Positions 1 to 10,852 of a stretch of 64,000 nt of DNA are shown here, piece by piece (position 1 is the first letter of the stretch; each line of letters starts with the position of its first letter). The notes under the pieces were generated by a model. That model was not told the origin of the DNA. It did not search any database and saw nothing but the letters and a program-made list of their open reading frames with translations. The DNA is from Prinsepia uniflora (taxonomy: Eukaryota; Streptophyta; Magnoliopsida; Rosales; Rosaceae), in the NCBI GenBank assembly GCA_032719365.1, contig CM064862.1, positions 61,150,243 to 61,214,242 on the forward strand. Reading direction: 5' to 3'. Position numbers and translations under genes: made by a program.

Positions 1-1123
1 AGAGGGCTGAGGGGATGGTCACACGTGCAGTGTGTGTAGTGCGTTCTAGGGAGTGCACGGTGTGTGTGTGTGTGTTCGAATTAAAAAGGTGTGTGTGGTC
101 GTGTTCGAGAGAAAAAAGAGTGAGGTCTGAGAGGGAATTGATCAAGTTCTGGGTGAGAGTGTGAGAGCTTGAGAGTGTGAGTGTGATCAGGGGAAGCTGG
201 AGAGTGTAAGGAAGTTGGTGAGAGGAGTTGAGAAGTCGAGTGTTGGTGTGTGCAAGGTGTGAGGTTCTCAGGAAAACAGAGAGGGAGTTTGGGTGGTGTG
301 CTGTCGTGCCTGGTCAATTGAGACTGGTGGTGGAATTCAGAGGACGGAGGAGGATCTGAGGAGTTGTGTGGACACCGGGGGACACAACGGAGCCAACGGC
401 GGTGAGCGGCAGGAGAGGTAATTTCTATTTCCTCTGTTTTTCCGTTTTATTTCAAATCAAAAGTCATGGACTTAGGGGCTGAGTCGAGGGTTCTAGTTGG
501 TCCTAGTCAACAACTTAGGTCCTTAGGAACCTGCTAGTATCGAAGCCGTGACAGGGGAGGACTTGGGTGGTCGGGAACCGGAACATGGGTTTCGGGTTGT
601 TTTTGTTTCGAGCTTGAGACGACGCGTAGGAGGCTGTGTCGAAGTGTTTGAAGTAGGGGAACAGGTTCTTTAGGAATGGATGATGAAGATGGTGAAGAAA
701 GGATGGAAAACGGAGACGAGACGGCGGAGAACCGGGAACGCCGGTTCAGTACGGTCGACCCGAGGTAGATGATGATGAACAGTGTTCCTGTAGCAGGAGC
801 GTGAGGGCCACGCGCAGCCACTTTGGGAGGCGCGTGGGGGTGCGTACGGCGGCGGTAGGGAAAACGGTCAACATGGTTTTGTCTAGGTGTTGTGAGGAGT
901 CCATTGCAATTGGTTTTGGGTTGTACGGACGTCGTTTGAAGTTGATTCAGCGAGGTTGAAGGTTTAGGGTTCCGGTTTGTTACGTTTAGGATCTGGGATT
1001 TTTGGTGAAACTTGGGTGGAGCTTCATAGACGTGTTAGTGACGTACTTTGGTGACTTGTGACAGGATTGGGACTTCCCGAGGAAGCTGAGGAACGTTCGG
1101 GACGTGATTGAGGGCTTGGTACT

Positions 1124-2052
1124 GTGAGTGGACCCCTTCTTTAAACTGAGCATGCATAACTGTTTTTCTATACTTGATTTATGATTTTACTTGTGTTTTC
1201 ATGATTATTGAATATGTGGTGTTGGTTTTACATCATTGCACATTTTTCGAGAAAGTACGTATTTGGCACGTTTTACGAGAAAGGTTTGAATTCTGATTTT
1301 GATGCTATGTTTGGGATTTCAATTGATAAGTGATTTTCAATGTTTATCAATGGATTTAAGACATGATTTGATAAGCGAAGCTTTCGGTTTTAGAATCGGA
1401 TTTCGGAAAGAGGGATTTGATTTTAAAGTTGAAAAGTGGAATTCCGGATTTGGGCTCGGAATGACGGTTCTGGACGCCGGAAGGGCATCAGACCGGTGAT
1501 GTTGAATTCGGGTTTGGATATGGATTTAGAAATGGTTTTCAATGGTTTTCGATTGGATTTTCTAGATCTGGTTATTGGGTTTAATGACCCGGATATTGTG
1601 ATTGACGGGGGACGGGCCCGGATTGGGTTTAAAGACCCGGATTGAGTTTAAAGACTCAGATATATTGATATTTCCCCCGTAGGCCTGTTGAGTTTAAAGA
1701 CTCTGGAGTTTAAAGACTCGGATATTATTGAGCCCTGGATTGAGTTTAAAGACTCGGGAGTTTAAAGACTCGGATAGGTACAGCAGGTTTGATCGGATAA
1801 TGATTGGTTGAGACTTATGATTTATACGGTTTTATGATGCTTCTGATATGATTTCTATAACTGTTTTTGTAATGATTCTACAATTGTTTTTATGATGATC
1901 TTTACGTGATTTATAATTGTTTCTAGTAACTGGGTTATGCATGTGATTTCAAAACGGATGGCTAAAACCCTAGTTTTATTATGAAATGGTTTTCGGAAAT
2001 TCTTTTCTTATTTATGGTCCACTCACACCTTCTGTTTTAAATTGCCCTCCAG
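1124..2052 (+). other. Intron-like module in the 5' LTR
   Basis: Begins GTGAGTGGAC, a perfect GTGAGT donor. It ends with a CTCAC branch-point-like motif 26 nt before a pyrimidine-rich ACCTTCTGTTTT...CCCTCCAG|GTCG acceptor. The stretch is T-rich and AT-rich compared with the G-rich flanks, as plant introns are. The donor and branch-region 10-mers are reverse complements of each other. The same layout recurs in the other long LTRs here. That it is spliced is inference. Confidence 0.5.
1577..1771 (+). repeat. Array of seven short palindromes (GAGTTTAAAGACTC type)
   Basis: Seven 14-mers: one GGGTTTAATGACCC, one GGGTTTAAAGACCC and five GAGTTTAAAGACTC. Each can form a stem of four Watson-Crick pairs plus one wobble. 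The A-T pair in one version is replaced by G-C in the other, so the stem is kept. The array is duplicated exactly in the 3' LTR at about 5984-6178. Confidence 0.85.
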
Positions 2053-2341
2053 GTCGTGGAGCTAGCGCGGGGTTGTGACGTCGAGGCAGCGTCGGAGGGA
2101 TAGAATTTTTCGAGAGTGACCCCGGAGTGCTTAAACTTTTCCGTTGTGAGTGTATCTAGTTTATCGGGTTTCTTTCTTTTGTATTTGGTACTATGCTCTG
2201 TAAAACTTGACTTCGGGATGTTTAAAGTTTCTCCTGCGTCTGACTGTGTATTTTGGTGGTTTTCGTGAGTTTACTTCGGTTTAGTGTCGGGGTGTCAGAT
2301 ACCTCGGTTTTCAGGGTGAAACCGGGGTGGGTCCTGACAAT

Positions 2342-2353
2342 TGGTATCAGAGC
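2342..2353 (+). other. Primer-binding site, initiator tRNA-Met
   Basis: TGGTATCAGAGC, complementary to the 3' end of plant initiator tRNA-Met, starts two bases after the LTR end. This is where minus-strand DNA synthesis would be primed. Confidence 0.9.
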
Positions 2354-2443
2354 TTAGGTTTGTCGAATTTGTCGGGTTTTTCGGTCTGTGAGGTTGTGTT
2401 CAGGCTGTTTGACTGTGTCTATGCCTCTTTCAGCGTGCGATTG

Positions 2444-3543
2444 ATGATGCCTCCCAGACGTAGACCCTCTCCATGACCTGAAGACGAAGCAGCAAGAGGG
2501 ACAGAGAGTGCTACGATTGAGCGAGCCCAGCGGCTCGGGGCTACTACTTTTAGTGGTGGGGCAGATCCTGAGGAAGGTCAGAGGTGGATCACGAGACTTG
2601 AGCGGATCTTTGCAGTAATGCATTCCCCACTAGAGGATCGAGTGTTACTGGATACGTTCTTACTGGATGGTGCGGCGTACGAGTGGTGGTATACCCTCGA
2701 GTTTTCTAGTTGGGACACCCACACTGTGACCTGGGAGACGTTTCGGGAAAGGTTCTTAGATCAGTATTACCCTCGTTCTTTCTGTGATGCCAAGGAGGCA
2801 GAGTTTCTGTAGCTCCAATATGGGAGTCTGAGTGTGCCTGAGTACGAACAGAAGTTTCAGATGTTGTCTCGGTTTTCTCCTACGTTTGTGGCCACTGAAA
2901 CCGAGAAGTGCCGAGGTTTGAGTTGGGCCTGCGAGGTGAGACTCGAGCCAGAGTGACGGCTGGATCGTTTACTACCCTCCAAGAGTTGTTGGACGCTGCG
3001 GTGAGGGTTGAGGCTAGCTTGCCGGTACGACGCCGGGAGCCACCTTTTTCGGGAGCTTCGAGTCAAAGGATACCGAAGAGAGGTAACTTCAGTAGAGCAT
3101 CGTCGTTGGGCGATGATCGTTTCGGTAGACCTGGTAGTTTCCAGAGTTCAGGATTTTATGGTTACCGAACACAGCCGACTCCGCAAGCTAGTGCGATGTC
3201 GGTTACAACGACAGGGAGACCGAGTCCTTCCGGTCGGGATGTTTGTTTCTACTGTGGAGAGCGAGGTCACTTCCGACGTGAGTGTCCACTGTTGCCACAG
3301 GAAGGTGGTGTAGGCCGAGGAGCGGCGGAGCCCGGACAGAGCACAGCGTCAGGGACAGCGGGCACTAGAGGAGGTGGTAGTGCCACTAGTAGTTTGAGGG
3401 GACGTGGTAGATCTTCAGGATCTCAGGCCCGAGTGTTTTCGATGACTCAGCAGGAGGCTCAGTCAGCACCAGGTGCGGGGGCAGGTACTTTTACTACCCT
3501 TAGTTGTGTCGTGTTATTTTATTTTTTTTGGATCCCAGGGTAG
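2444..3543 (+). pseudogene. gag: Broken gag of the TR-GAG element
   Basis: Encodes a Gypsy capsid/nucleocapsid polyprotein. The start region reads MMPPRRRPSP, a stop (TGA), then the capsid domain (AVMHSPLEDRVLLDTFL, EWWYTLEFSSWDTHTVTWE, FRERFLDQYYP). A second stop (TAG) follows EAEFL, and near 2908 the reading frame shifts by one base, consistent with a single-base deletion. Downstream is an Arg/Ser/Gly-rich linker and a CCHC zinc knuckle C-x2-C-x4-H-x4-C (CFYCGERGHFRREC, 3244-3285) that would bind element RNA. The frame then ends in a short tail where protease should start. Two stops and a frameshift make it non-functional as it stands. The capsid and knuckle assignment is secure; the lineage (Tekay/Del-like) is likely. 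Confidence 0.85.
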
Positions 3544-3853
3544 AGTTTAGGCCTTACCCTAGGTGACCTGGAGTGACGAGGTTATAGTTTACGGTGAGTT
3601 CCGTTGAAGGATGACGGAAGAAACGGGAAAGGAGTGACTATAACTGATCGATATGAGGTTATTGAATGAGAGAACCCACAATCTAGAGTTTGCCTTTAGG
3701 ACTTTGTAGATTTCTTCCAACAAGTGGTCACCGGGTGTTGGGAAACCCGGAGAAGTGGTTGTAGACCTAGTGCGGATCACCGGGTAGGAGACCCCTAGTG
3801 TTGGGAATTAGCTTTGGAATTTCGGGGACGAAATTCTTTTAAGGGCGGTAGGT
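3544..3853 (+). other. 3' internal segment and polypurine tract of the TR-GAG element
   Basis: Non-coding sequence joining gag directly to what looks like the pol 3' end: TTTCGGGGACGAAATTC resembles the terminal codons of Tekay/Del pol. The purine-rich AAGGGCGGTAGG immediately before the 3' LTR is the likely plus-strand primer. The whole pol region, several kilobases, is missing between these landmarks. Confidence 0.7.
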
Positions 3854-6759
3854 TGTAACAACCTGTCCCGGAACTTAGGTTTAAGACGGTGATTAGTGAC
3901 GGATTAGTGAGCTTAATCGGTGGTTAGTTGGTTACGATAGGTCTGTTAGCATGGCATGACGATTTTGCCCCTAGTTCGAGTAAATTGTTGACTTTTATTT
4001 CGGGAGGCCAAGTGGACTTTGACCGATGACGGTGACGTAGTTCGGGACGTCACAAGTCCGTAGACAGGTGGCATGCCCGATTCCGACATCCGAGGAGGAA
4101 GTTATGATGTTCGGAAGGTTGAGGGCATTGTCGTAATTTGGTTAAAATAGGGGGAAATAGTTGACTTTTTGAACGATCGGGTTTTGACACGTTGACCTAG
4201 GACCGTTAGGTAGATATCGTCGTCCTGTGTTCGATGACAGGCGACACGTATTCATCGGAGTTAGGATGTGTAAGTTACGGGTCTAGAAAGGTAGTGGCAT
4301 TACCGTAATTTTAGATTAAAAAGGAGGGCATTTTGGTGATTCCATGTCTTGGGATTTGGGCCAATCAGATAAGGCCAATTATACAGTGAGATTGGGATAT
4401 TTGTGAGAGGGCTGAGGGGATGGTCACACGTGCAGTGTGTGTAGTGCGTTCTAGGGAGTGCACGGTGTGTGTGTGTGTGTGTTCGAATTAAAAAGGTGTG
4501 TGTGGTCGTGTTCGAGAGAAAAAAGAGTGAGGTCTGAGAGGGAATTGATCAAGTTCTGGGTGAGAGTGTGAGAGCTTGAGAGTGTGAGTGTGATCAGGGG
4601 AAGCTGGAGAGTGTAAGGAAGTTGGTGAGAGGAGTTGAGAAGTCGAGTGTTGGTGTGTGCAAGGTGTGAGGTTCTCAGGAAAACAGAGAGGGAGTTTGGG
4701 TGGTGTGCTGTCGTGCCTGGTCAATTGAGACTGGTGGTGGAATTCAGAGGACGGAGGAGGATCTGAGGAGTTGTGTGGACACCGGGGGACACAACGGAGC
4801 CAACGGCGGTGAGCGGCAGGAGAGGTAATTTCTATTTCCTCTGTTTTTCCGTTTTATTTCAAATCAAAAGTCATGGACTTAGGGGCTGAGTCGAGGGTTC
4901 TAGTTGGTCCTAGTCAACAACTTAGGTCCTTAGGAACCTGCTAGTATCGAAGCCGTGACAGGGGAGGACTTGGGTGGTCGGGAACCGGAACATGGGTTTC
5001 GGGTTGTTTTTGTTTCGAGCTTGAGACGACGCGTAGGAGGCTGTGTCGAAGTGTTTGAAGTAGGGGAACAGGTTCTTTAGGAATGGATGATGAAGATGGT
5101 GAAGAAAGGATGGAAAACGGAGACGAGACGGCGGAGAACCGGGAACGCCGGTTCAGTACGATCGACCCGAGGTAGATGATGATGAACAGTGTTCCTGTAG
5201 CAGGAGCGTGAGGGCCACGCGCAGCCACTTTGGGAGGCGCGTGGGGGTGCGTACGGCGGCGGTAGGGAAAACGGTCAACATGGTTTTGTCTAGGTGTTGT
5301 GAGGAGTCCATTGCAATTGGTTTTGGGTTGTACGGACGTCGTTTGAAGTTGATTCAGCGAGGTTGAAGGTTTAGGGTTCCGGTTTGTTACGTTTAGGATC
5401 TGGGATTTTTGGTGAAACTTGGGTGGAGCTTCATAGACGTGTTAGTGACGTACTTTGGTGACTTGTGACAGGATTGGGACTTCCCGAGGAAGCTGAGGAA
5501 CGTTCGGGACGTGATTGAGGGCTTGGTACTGTGAGTGGACCCCTTCTTTAAACTGAGCATGCATAACTGTTTTTCTATACTTGATTTATGATTTTACTTG
5601 TGTTTTCATGATTATTGAATATGTGGTGTTGGTTTTACATCATTGCACATTTTTCGAGAAAGTACGTATTTGGCACGTTTTACGAGAAAGGTTTGAATTC
5701 TGATTTTGATGCTATGTTTGGGATTTCAATTGATAAGTGATTTTCAATGTTTATCAATGGATTTAAGACATGATTTGATAAGCGAAGCTTTCGGTTTTAG
5801 AATCGGATTTCGGAAAGAGGGATTTGATTTTAAAGTTGAAAAGTGGAATTCCGGATTTGGGCTCGGAATGACGGTTCTGGACGCCGGAAGGGCATCAGAC
5901 CGGTGATGTTGAATTCGGGTTTGGATATGGATTTAGAAATGGTTTTCAATGGTTTTCGATTGGATTTTCTAGATCTGGTTATTGGGTTTAATGACCCGGA
6001 TATTGTGATTGACGGGGGACGGGCCCGGATTGGGTTTAAAGACCCGGATTGAGTTTAAAGACTCAGATATATTGATATTTCCCCCGTAGGCCTGTTGAGT
6101 TTAAAGACTCTGGAGTTTAAAGACTCGGATATTATTGAGCCCTGGATTGAGTTTAAAGACTCGGGAGTTTAAAGACTCGGATAGGTACATCAGGTTTGAT
6201 CGGATAATGATTGGTTGAGACTTATGATTTATACGGTTTTATGATGCTTCTGATATGATTTCTATAACTGTTTTTGTAATGATTCTGCAATTTTTTTTAT
6301 GATGATCTTTACGTGATTTATAATTGTTTCTAGTAACTGGGTTATGCATGCGATTTCAAAACAGATGGCTAAAACCCTGGTTTTATTATGAAATGGTTTT
6401 CGAAAATTCTTTTCTTATTTATGGTCCACTCACACCTTCTGTTTTAAATTGCCCTCCAGGTCGTGGAGCTAGCGCGGGGTTGTGACGTCGAGGCAGCGTC
6501 AGAGGCATAGAATTTTTCGAGAGTGACCCCGGAGTGCTTAAACTTTTCCGTTGTGCGTGTATCTAGTTTATCGGTTTTCTTTCTTTTGTATTTGGTACTA
6601 TGCTCTGTAAAACTTGAATTCGGGATGTTTAAAGTTTCTCCTGCGTCTGACTGTGTATTTTGGTGGTTTTCGTGAGTTTACTTCGGTTTAGTGTCGGGAT
6701 GTCAGACGAGAGAAGGATTTACCTCGGTTTTCGGGGTGAAACCGGGGTGGGTCCTGACA
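3854..6759 (+). repeat. 3' LTR of the TR-GAG element (2906 bp)
   Basis: Complete LTR from TGTAACAACCTGTCCCGG to GGGTGGGTCCTGACA, with TG...CA ends. Such a long LTR against a 1.5-kb interior means repeats make up most of the element. The TGTAAC(A/G)RCCC start is shared with most LTRs in the window, so they form one superfamily. Confidence 0.92.
5531..6459 (+). other. Intron-like module in the 3' LTR
   Basis: Same length (929 nt) and signals as in the 5' LTR: GTGAGTGGAC at the left edge, and GTCCACTCAC (6424-6433) with CCCTCCAG|GTCG at the right. Both LTRs keep the module, so the RNA that was reverse-transcribed was unspliced, or splicing does not occur. Confidence 0.5.
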
Positions 6760-7929
6760 CATGGAATCACACTCGGAGTCGTATGAAAACATGAGAAACC
6801 CATCCTTATTATCCAATATCCAAAAAATCATCTCAATAGTCACGATATTAACGTAACACGTGTAACTCGGGATTCTACGTCCAAGTATACACCCAGGATC
6901 TACGACGTCTGAGTGGTGGCATTCCCAAGATCTTCGACGTCTGGGTAATGTCCATATCTGGCACTCCTGAGCCTGAGCCTCCCCTTGGAGCTACTCACCT
7001 CTAGGAAGTGTAATCGTGACCTTTCTAGGATCTACAACGTCTAATGGATACCACTTCGGAATCTATGATGTCCGAAGGGAACAATCACATCTTAGAGGAT
7101 GGTAATGTGGAAAAGCAGTTCACAGGACTCGCAACTGAGCCAAAATCATTTCCAACAGGGTCACAAGCCCGAAATCTGATATCATAAATCATAACTGGGT
7201 CACAAGACCGATATATCATTTCCAAATCAAAACATTGTTCAGTTTCACGTTTATCTATACTCTAAGTCAAACCATAAACCTACTGGGCCTCAAGACCGAA
7301 AGGTCAATTTCTTGCATCTCCATGAAATCATTCAAAATCGATAATCAAATCCTCATTCAAATCATTGAAATCACATGCACGTAGAAAACTCAACCTATGC
7401 CGAAAGTATTACATAAAACACAAATCTTGAAATACGTACAATATAACATTTTCTACGAAAATGTTTAACATCAACACAAATCATATTTAAATCATATGCA
7501 ATCTGTACATCTCAAACCCTGTTCATAAAACATATAAAAAACATTTATGCTAGCATCATTTTATAAAGCAAATGACCACTCACAGACTATCCAAGCTACT
7601 CACTCACAATTCGCACCGTAAGCCAATCCGAGGCTAATCCAACGTATCTAGAACGTCTGGACCTATCCTAATCATACCCAAATGTCACTAACCACCTATA
7701 CAAGTCTAAAACATAAACCATCAAAACTCTCGAAATAGTAAACGTGTTCTGAACACGCTTCCCTAGGCTAAAACCCTCTATATTACCTATCAAACGATCT
7801 TTGATCGGCCTGAAACCACCACCATTGGATTCGGATCGTCGAAACCTTTTAAACAAGACCAATTTAACCTCAAACTCGTACCCACGCACCAACACGTGTC
7901 GGTTAAACCTCACATGCACTTGGTCAATG

Positions 7930-8390
7930 CCGACGTCATCCGCTGACGTCATTTGCTGATGTCAACCCTAGCTGACATCACTACTGACATCATCAGCTCA
8001 CGTCAGCCTCACATCTGATAGCTCTGACAACATGTCACTTGGCACATGCCATGTGTCACCCTCTAACACTGCCACGTCACATGATGATGTCACCTACTAA
8101 CGTCATAACTGCTACTTATACTGCCACGCGTCACTGAAAACTCTAACAATCCTCTAATACATTACCACGTGACATCACCTCATTGGTCCATGTATTTTGA
8201 CATGTTTGATGTGGACTACCACATCATCTGACACGTCACCTAACTCTATGCCACGTGGCACCATCTCATTGGTCCAAGTGGTCGACAAGTCTGACGTGGC
8301 ACTGTCACATCAGCTGCTGACTGGACTGACACTTGGCCACATGTCACCCTCTGGTTGGCCACGTGGCGTGACAGTGCATCATCATTGGCT
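7930..8390. promoter_or_regulatory. ACGT-core cluster (TGACGTCA and G-box motifs) in an LTR
   Basis: Contains many TGACGT/ACGTCA cores and two perfect GCCACGTGGC palindromes (8250-8259 and 8358-8367). In plants, ACGT-core elements bind bZIP factors and CACGTG also binds bHLH factors. Homologous clusters occur in two other LTRs (about 14790-15085 and 50815-50985). The regulatory role is inferred from motif density only. Confidence 0.5.
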
Positions 8391-8942
8391 TCCTTCAAAC
8401 GGGTTGACCCATTTGACTATAACGGGTCATTTTGACCCGCGACTCGACTCGGTCGTATCTCCGTTGTCCGACCACCATTTTCCTCCATTTTTCTCCCATT
8501 CGACTCGCCTTGAACCTAGAAACCTTCCCACAACCACAAAATCAAGAGAAAAGGACTTGAGATTACCTGTCAAACTCGATATTTCACAGCCAAACTTCGA
8601 GCCTCCTTCTAGGGCGGTTTCAGCAACCTCGCCCTTCTATTTTTGTCCCTACGAGCTCGTCCAACCTCGGAGAACATGGACAAGGCTTCAAAATGGTTTC
8701 CAAACATCTAGAAATTAAAAATCAATTTTCAAACTCATAGGTTTACCTTTTTTCACCGTTTCCAGCCACCTCCACGAAGGCTCTGCCATCCCTATCATCC
8801 CACTCCATTTCTCATAGTCTCTCAGCTTCACTCTCATTCTCAGTCTCTCTTAAGCAGCTAGAAAAGAAGATGATAATGGTTGGGGTGGGTTTCGGGTTTG
8901 TTCGAAGAAAGGAAGGGATATGCATGTATGTGTGATGGCTAT

Positions 8943-8976
8943 CAATGGATGAGTGACACTTGTCACTCATCTTTTG
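8943..8976. repeat. 34-bp imperfect palindrome, conserved LTR site
   Basis: The left arm CAATGGATGAGTGACA pairs with most of the right half TTGTCACTCATC. It lies 320 bp from the LTR start. Equivalent 34-bp palindromes lie at the same relative place in four other LTRs. Confidence 0.7.
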
Positions 8977-9296
8977 GTCCATGCCAGGATATTTTGGGCC
9001 CATTGGAAACAAAAGTCAATTTCCTCATAAATGGTGTAATCGTACCATGATTTTTTTTTCAAACTCGTAACTTGCTTGTACGATATCCAATTTCAACGAG
9101 TCACCTATCTATAAACTCGTAACTTCTCGATTTACGTAATGGATCTCAGTCCACATGCATTTGACCTCCGGGATCAAAAGTCAACATTTTCACTCGTTTT
9201 GAGGCAAAATCATCATTTCACCTCGATCATCCAATAATCCACGATTAATCCTTAATTAAAACTCGTTAATTATGAAATTCGAGACGGGTTGTTACA

Positions 9297-10283
9297 TGCA
9301 ACCTCTTCCTCTTAATAAAAAAATATGAAATGTTTCATCATTAGTGGTAAAATTAATTGTAGGTTACAAATTGCTAAAATTAATTGGCGATTACAAACTC
9401 CTAGACTAATTAGAGAATTAATGAGCATTAATCAAGTCCAATAGTGGAAACACAACCTAATCACATATTAGGCCCCGAGTCTAAGTCATATTTGCATCAT
9501 CTTGGTATAACATTAAAAAACAATTGGTAATTATCCTACACAAGAGCAATACAAGGCAAGACGGTCCGAGTCTAAGTCATATTTGCGTCAGCTTTGTAAA
9601 ACATTCAAAAACCAGCGGTATTTATCCTACACAAGAGTAATACAAGGCAAGACAGAATCCTAATCCAAATATAATTTATTGGGAATAACAAAAACTTACA
9701 TCCGTTCGGATTCCCTAAATTCCTAAGCGATGTAGGGGCATTTGTGGAACTATAAATCACTTGAAAATCATCGAGATGCCACGTGGCTAATAAATCAAAA
9801 AAATTCCACATCGTATATGGTAATGACATTAATGGCTCACAAACACCCATACATTAAATAATGTATTCACCACATGTCTATATTATTTAATCAGGTTAAA
9901 GTCTCAATAATATTTATATACTCCCCGATAATTAATTGCCATTATTATTGTGAATAATAAACAATTAATATTAATACTAAATTATTAAATAATATTTTTT
10001 ATTAAAAAAGAATTATTTATTAATTGCAAATTCCATCGACTAATCAGAATACTCTTAGACTTATAAGATTTCTCTCTAAATATCGAAACTCATTACACTT
10101 TTAAGGGTAGGTCATTTCATTACTTCTTAAACTCTTATGATTTCTCTCTCAAAACTAACGTAAGCATCAGTTTCGATTGAGAAAAATGCTAGCTTCTTAT
10201 TTGTCGTTTGCAAGTATCAAGGAGACTTTTCTAGCATGTACAATTTTGGCTTCAACATTTTGAAGTACTTGGGGAGCCATGTT
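9297..10283. other. AT-rich non-coding stretch with a 91-bp tandem duplication
   Basis: No coding potential. A block starting GAGTCTAAGTCATATTTGC and ending ACAAGGCAAGAC occurs twice with a 91-bp period (about 9477-9655). Elsewhere there are long A/T runs and ATTAAT-rich sequence around 9940-10030. It may be what remains of an older element interior or LTR; I do not recognise its family. Confidence 0.5.
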
Positions 10284-10430
10284 TGTAAGACCCGTGATGC
10301 TCGAGCGAGCAAGAACGATGAACAATCCCGCATCGCCCGGGGTTGGAAATGGAAGGTGTCTTATATGTATGGACACGTATCCTTCTAGCGCTAGGCTTTT
10401 TTGGGAGCTCATTGGCATTGGGTTTGGTTA

Positions 10431-10494
10431 GAACTCCAAAGTTAAGTGAGATTGGGCTGGAGAAATCCCAAGATAGGTGACCAACTGGGAAGTT
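10431..10494 (+). promoter_or_regulatory. 5S-rRNA-like RNA polymerase III promoter block, first Cassandra LTR
   Basis: GAACTCCAAAGTTAAG followed by TGAGATTGGG matches the 5S internal A-box region, and AGATAGGTGACC followed by a GGGAAGT copy matches the C-box. In Cassandra these boxes can drive Pol III transcription. Several bases differ from functional 5S genes. Confidence 0.75.
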
Positions 10495-10790
10495 GCGTGT
10501 GACTTCCTAGAAACAAAACCGTGAGAGCATGGCCCAAAGCGAACAATATCGTGCTAGGGGAGACGAGCCGTGATAGAATGGTATCAGAGCAAGACCCTGA
10601 CCAAAAGTGTGCCAGCGAGGACACTGGACCTCTAGGGGGTGGATTGTAAGACCCATGATGGTCAGAAGAGCAAGAAAGATCAAGAATCCCACATCGTTCG
10701 GGGAGGGAAAGGTCAACTGGCTTATAAGTATGGGCACTGGTCCTTCTAGTGCGTGGCCTTTTGGGAGGACATTGGCATTGATTATGGTTG

Positions 10791-10852
10791 GAACTCCAAA
10801 GTTAAGCGAGATTGGGCTGAAGCAATCTCAAGATGAGTGACCTACTAGGAAG
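10791..10852 (+). promoter_or_regulatory. 5S-rRNA-like promoter block, second Cassandra LTR
   Basis: A second copy of the 5S-like block with AGTTAAGCGAGATTGGG (10800-10816) and AGATGAGTGACC (10831-10842). The A-box copy here is closer to the 5S consensus than in the first LTR; the C-box copy has changes. Confidence 0.75.

Larger units (their letters stand above)
1..2339 (+). repeat. 5' LTR of the TR-GAG element, truncated by the window start
   Basis: Matches the 3' LTR from its position 4406 onward and ends in GGTCCTGACA directly before the primer-binding site. The first 1.77 kb differs from the other LTR by one visible substitution plus one TG unit of a dinucleotide run. The last 0.57 kb carries about 14 substitutions and a 13-bp length difference. 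It contains seven copies of a GAGTTTAAAGACTC/GGGTTTAAAGACCC palindrome. Short open frames on the opposite strand occur at the same place in both LTRs and are not genes. Confidence 0.9.
1..6759 (+). mobile_element. TR-GAG-type non-autonomous Ty3/Gypsy element (5' end outside window)
   Basis: Two nearly identical long terminal repeats flank an internal region of only about 1.5 kb, which holds an initiator-tRNA-Met primer-binding site, a broken gag reading frame and a purine tract. No protease, reverse transcriptase, RNase H, integrase or chromodomain is present. A normal Gypsy element of this kind has a 5-6 kb interior, so this copy must have depended on proteins from a relative. The plan fits the published TR-GAG class (terminal repeats plus gag only). 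The end of the interior (GGGACGAAATTC, then AAGGGCGGTAGG) resembles the end of Tekay/Del chromovirus pol. The right end abuts CATGG, the presumed target duplication; its left partner is outside the window. The insertion lies inside an older LTR that resumes at 6760. Confidence 0.85.
6760..9296 (-). repeat. Minus-strand LTR fragment interrupted by the TR-GAG insertion
   Basis: The right end is ...GAGACGGGTTGTTACA, the reverse complement of a TGTAACAACCCGTCTC LTR start. The left part is cut at the TR-GAG boundary, so its donor-distal half lies outside the window. Visible inside are the donor-like motif (GACCACTCAC, sense GTGAGTGGTC), hairpins such as GGGTCACAAGCCC, and a dense cluster of TGACGTCA-like and CACGTG motifs (7930-8390). 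A purine tract on the minus strand just outside the right end (9297-9318) suggests this was a 3' LTR. Confidence 0.75.

Noticed and set aside
81..821. Minus-strand open frames (78 and 95 codons) repeated at 4488-5228
   Set aside because: They lie at the same place in both LTRs of one element, are low-complexity Ser/Pro/His-rich and have no domain. Their repetition is due to the LTR, not gene conservation.
8197..8718. 173-codon plus-strand frame
   Set aside because: Antisense inside an LTR fragment across a motif cluster of TGACGT/CACGTG repeats; no recognisable domain and not kept open in homologous LTRs.
10431..10852. Possible 5S rRNA genes
   Set aside because: Only the internal promoter region is 5S-like, there are several mismatches, and both copies sit in paired LTRs with a primer site; this is Cassandra.
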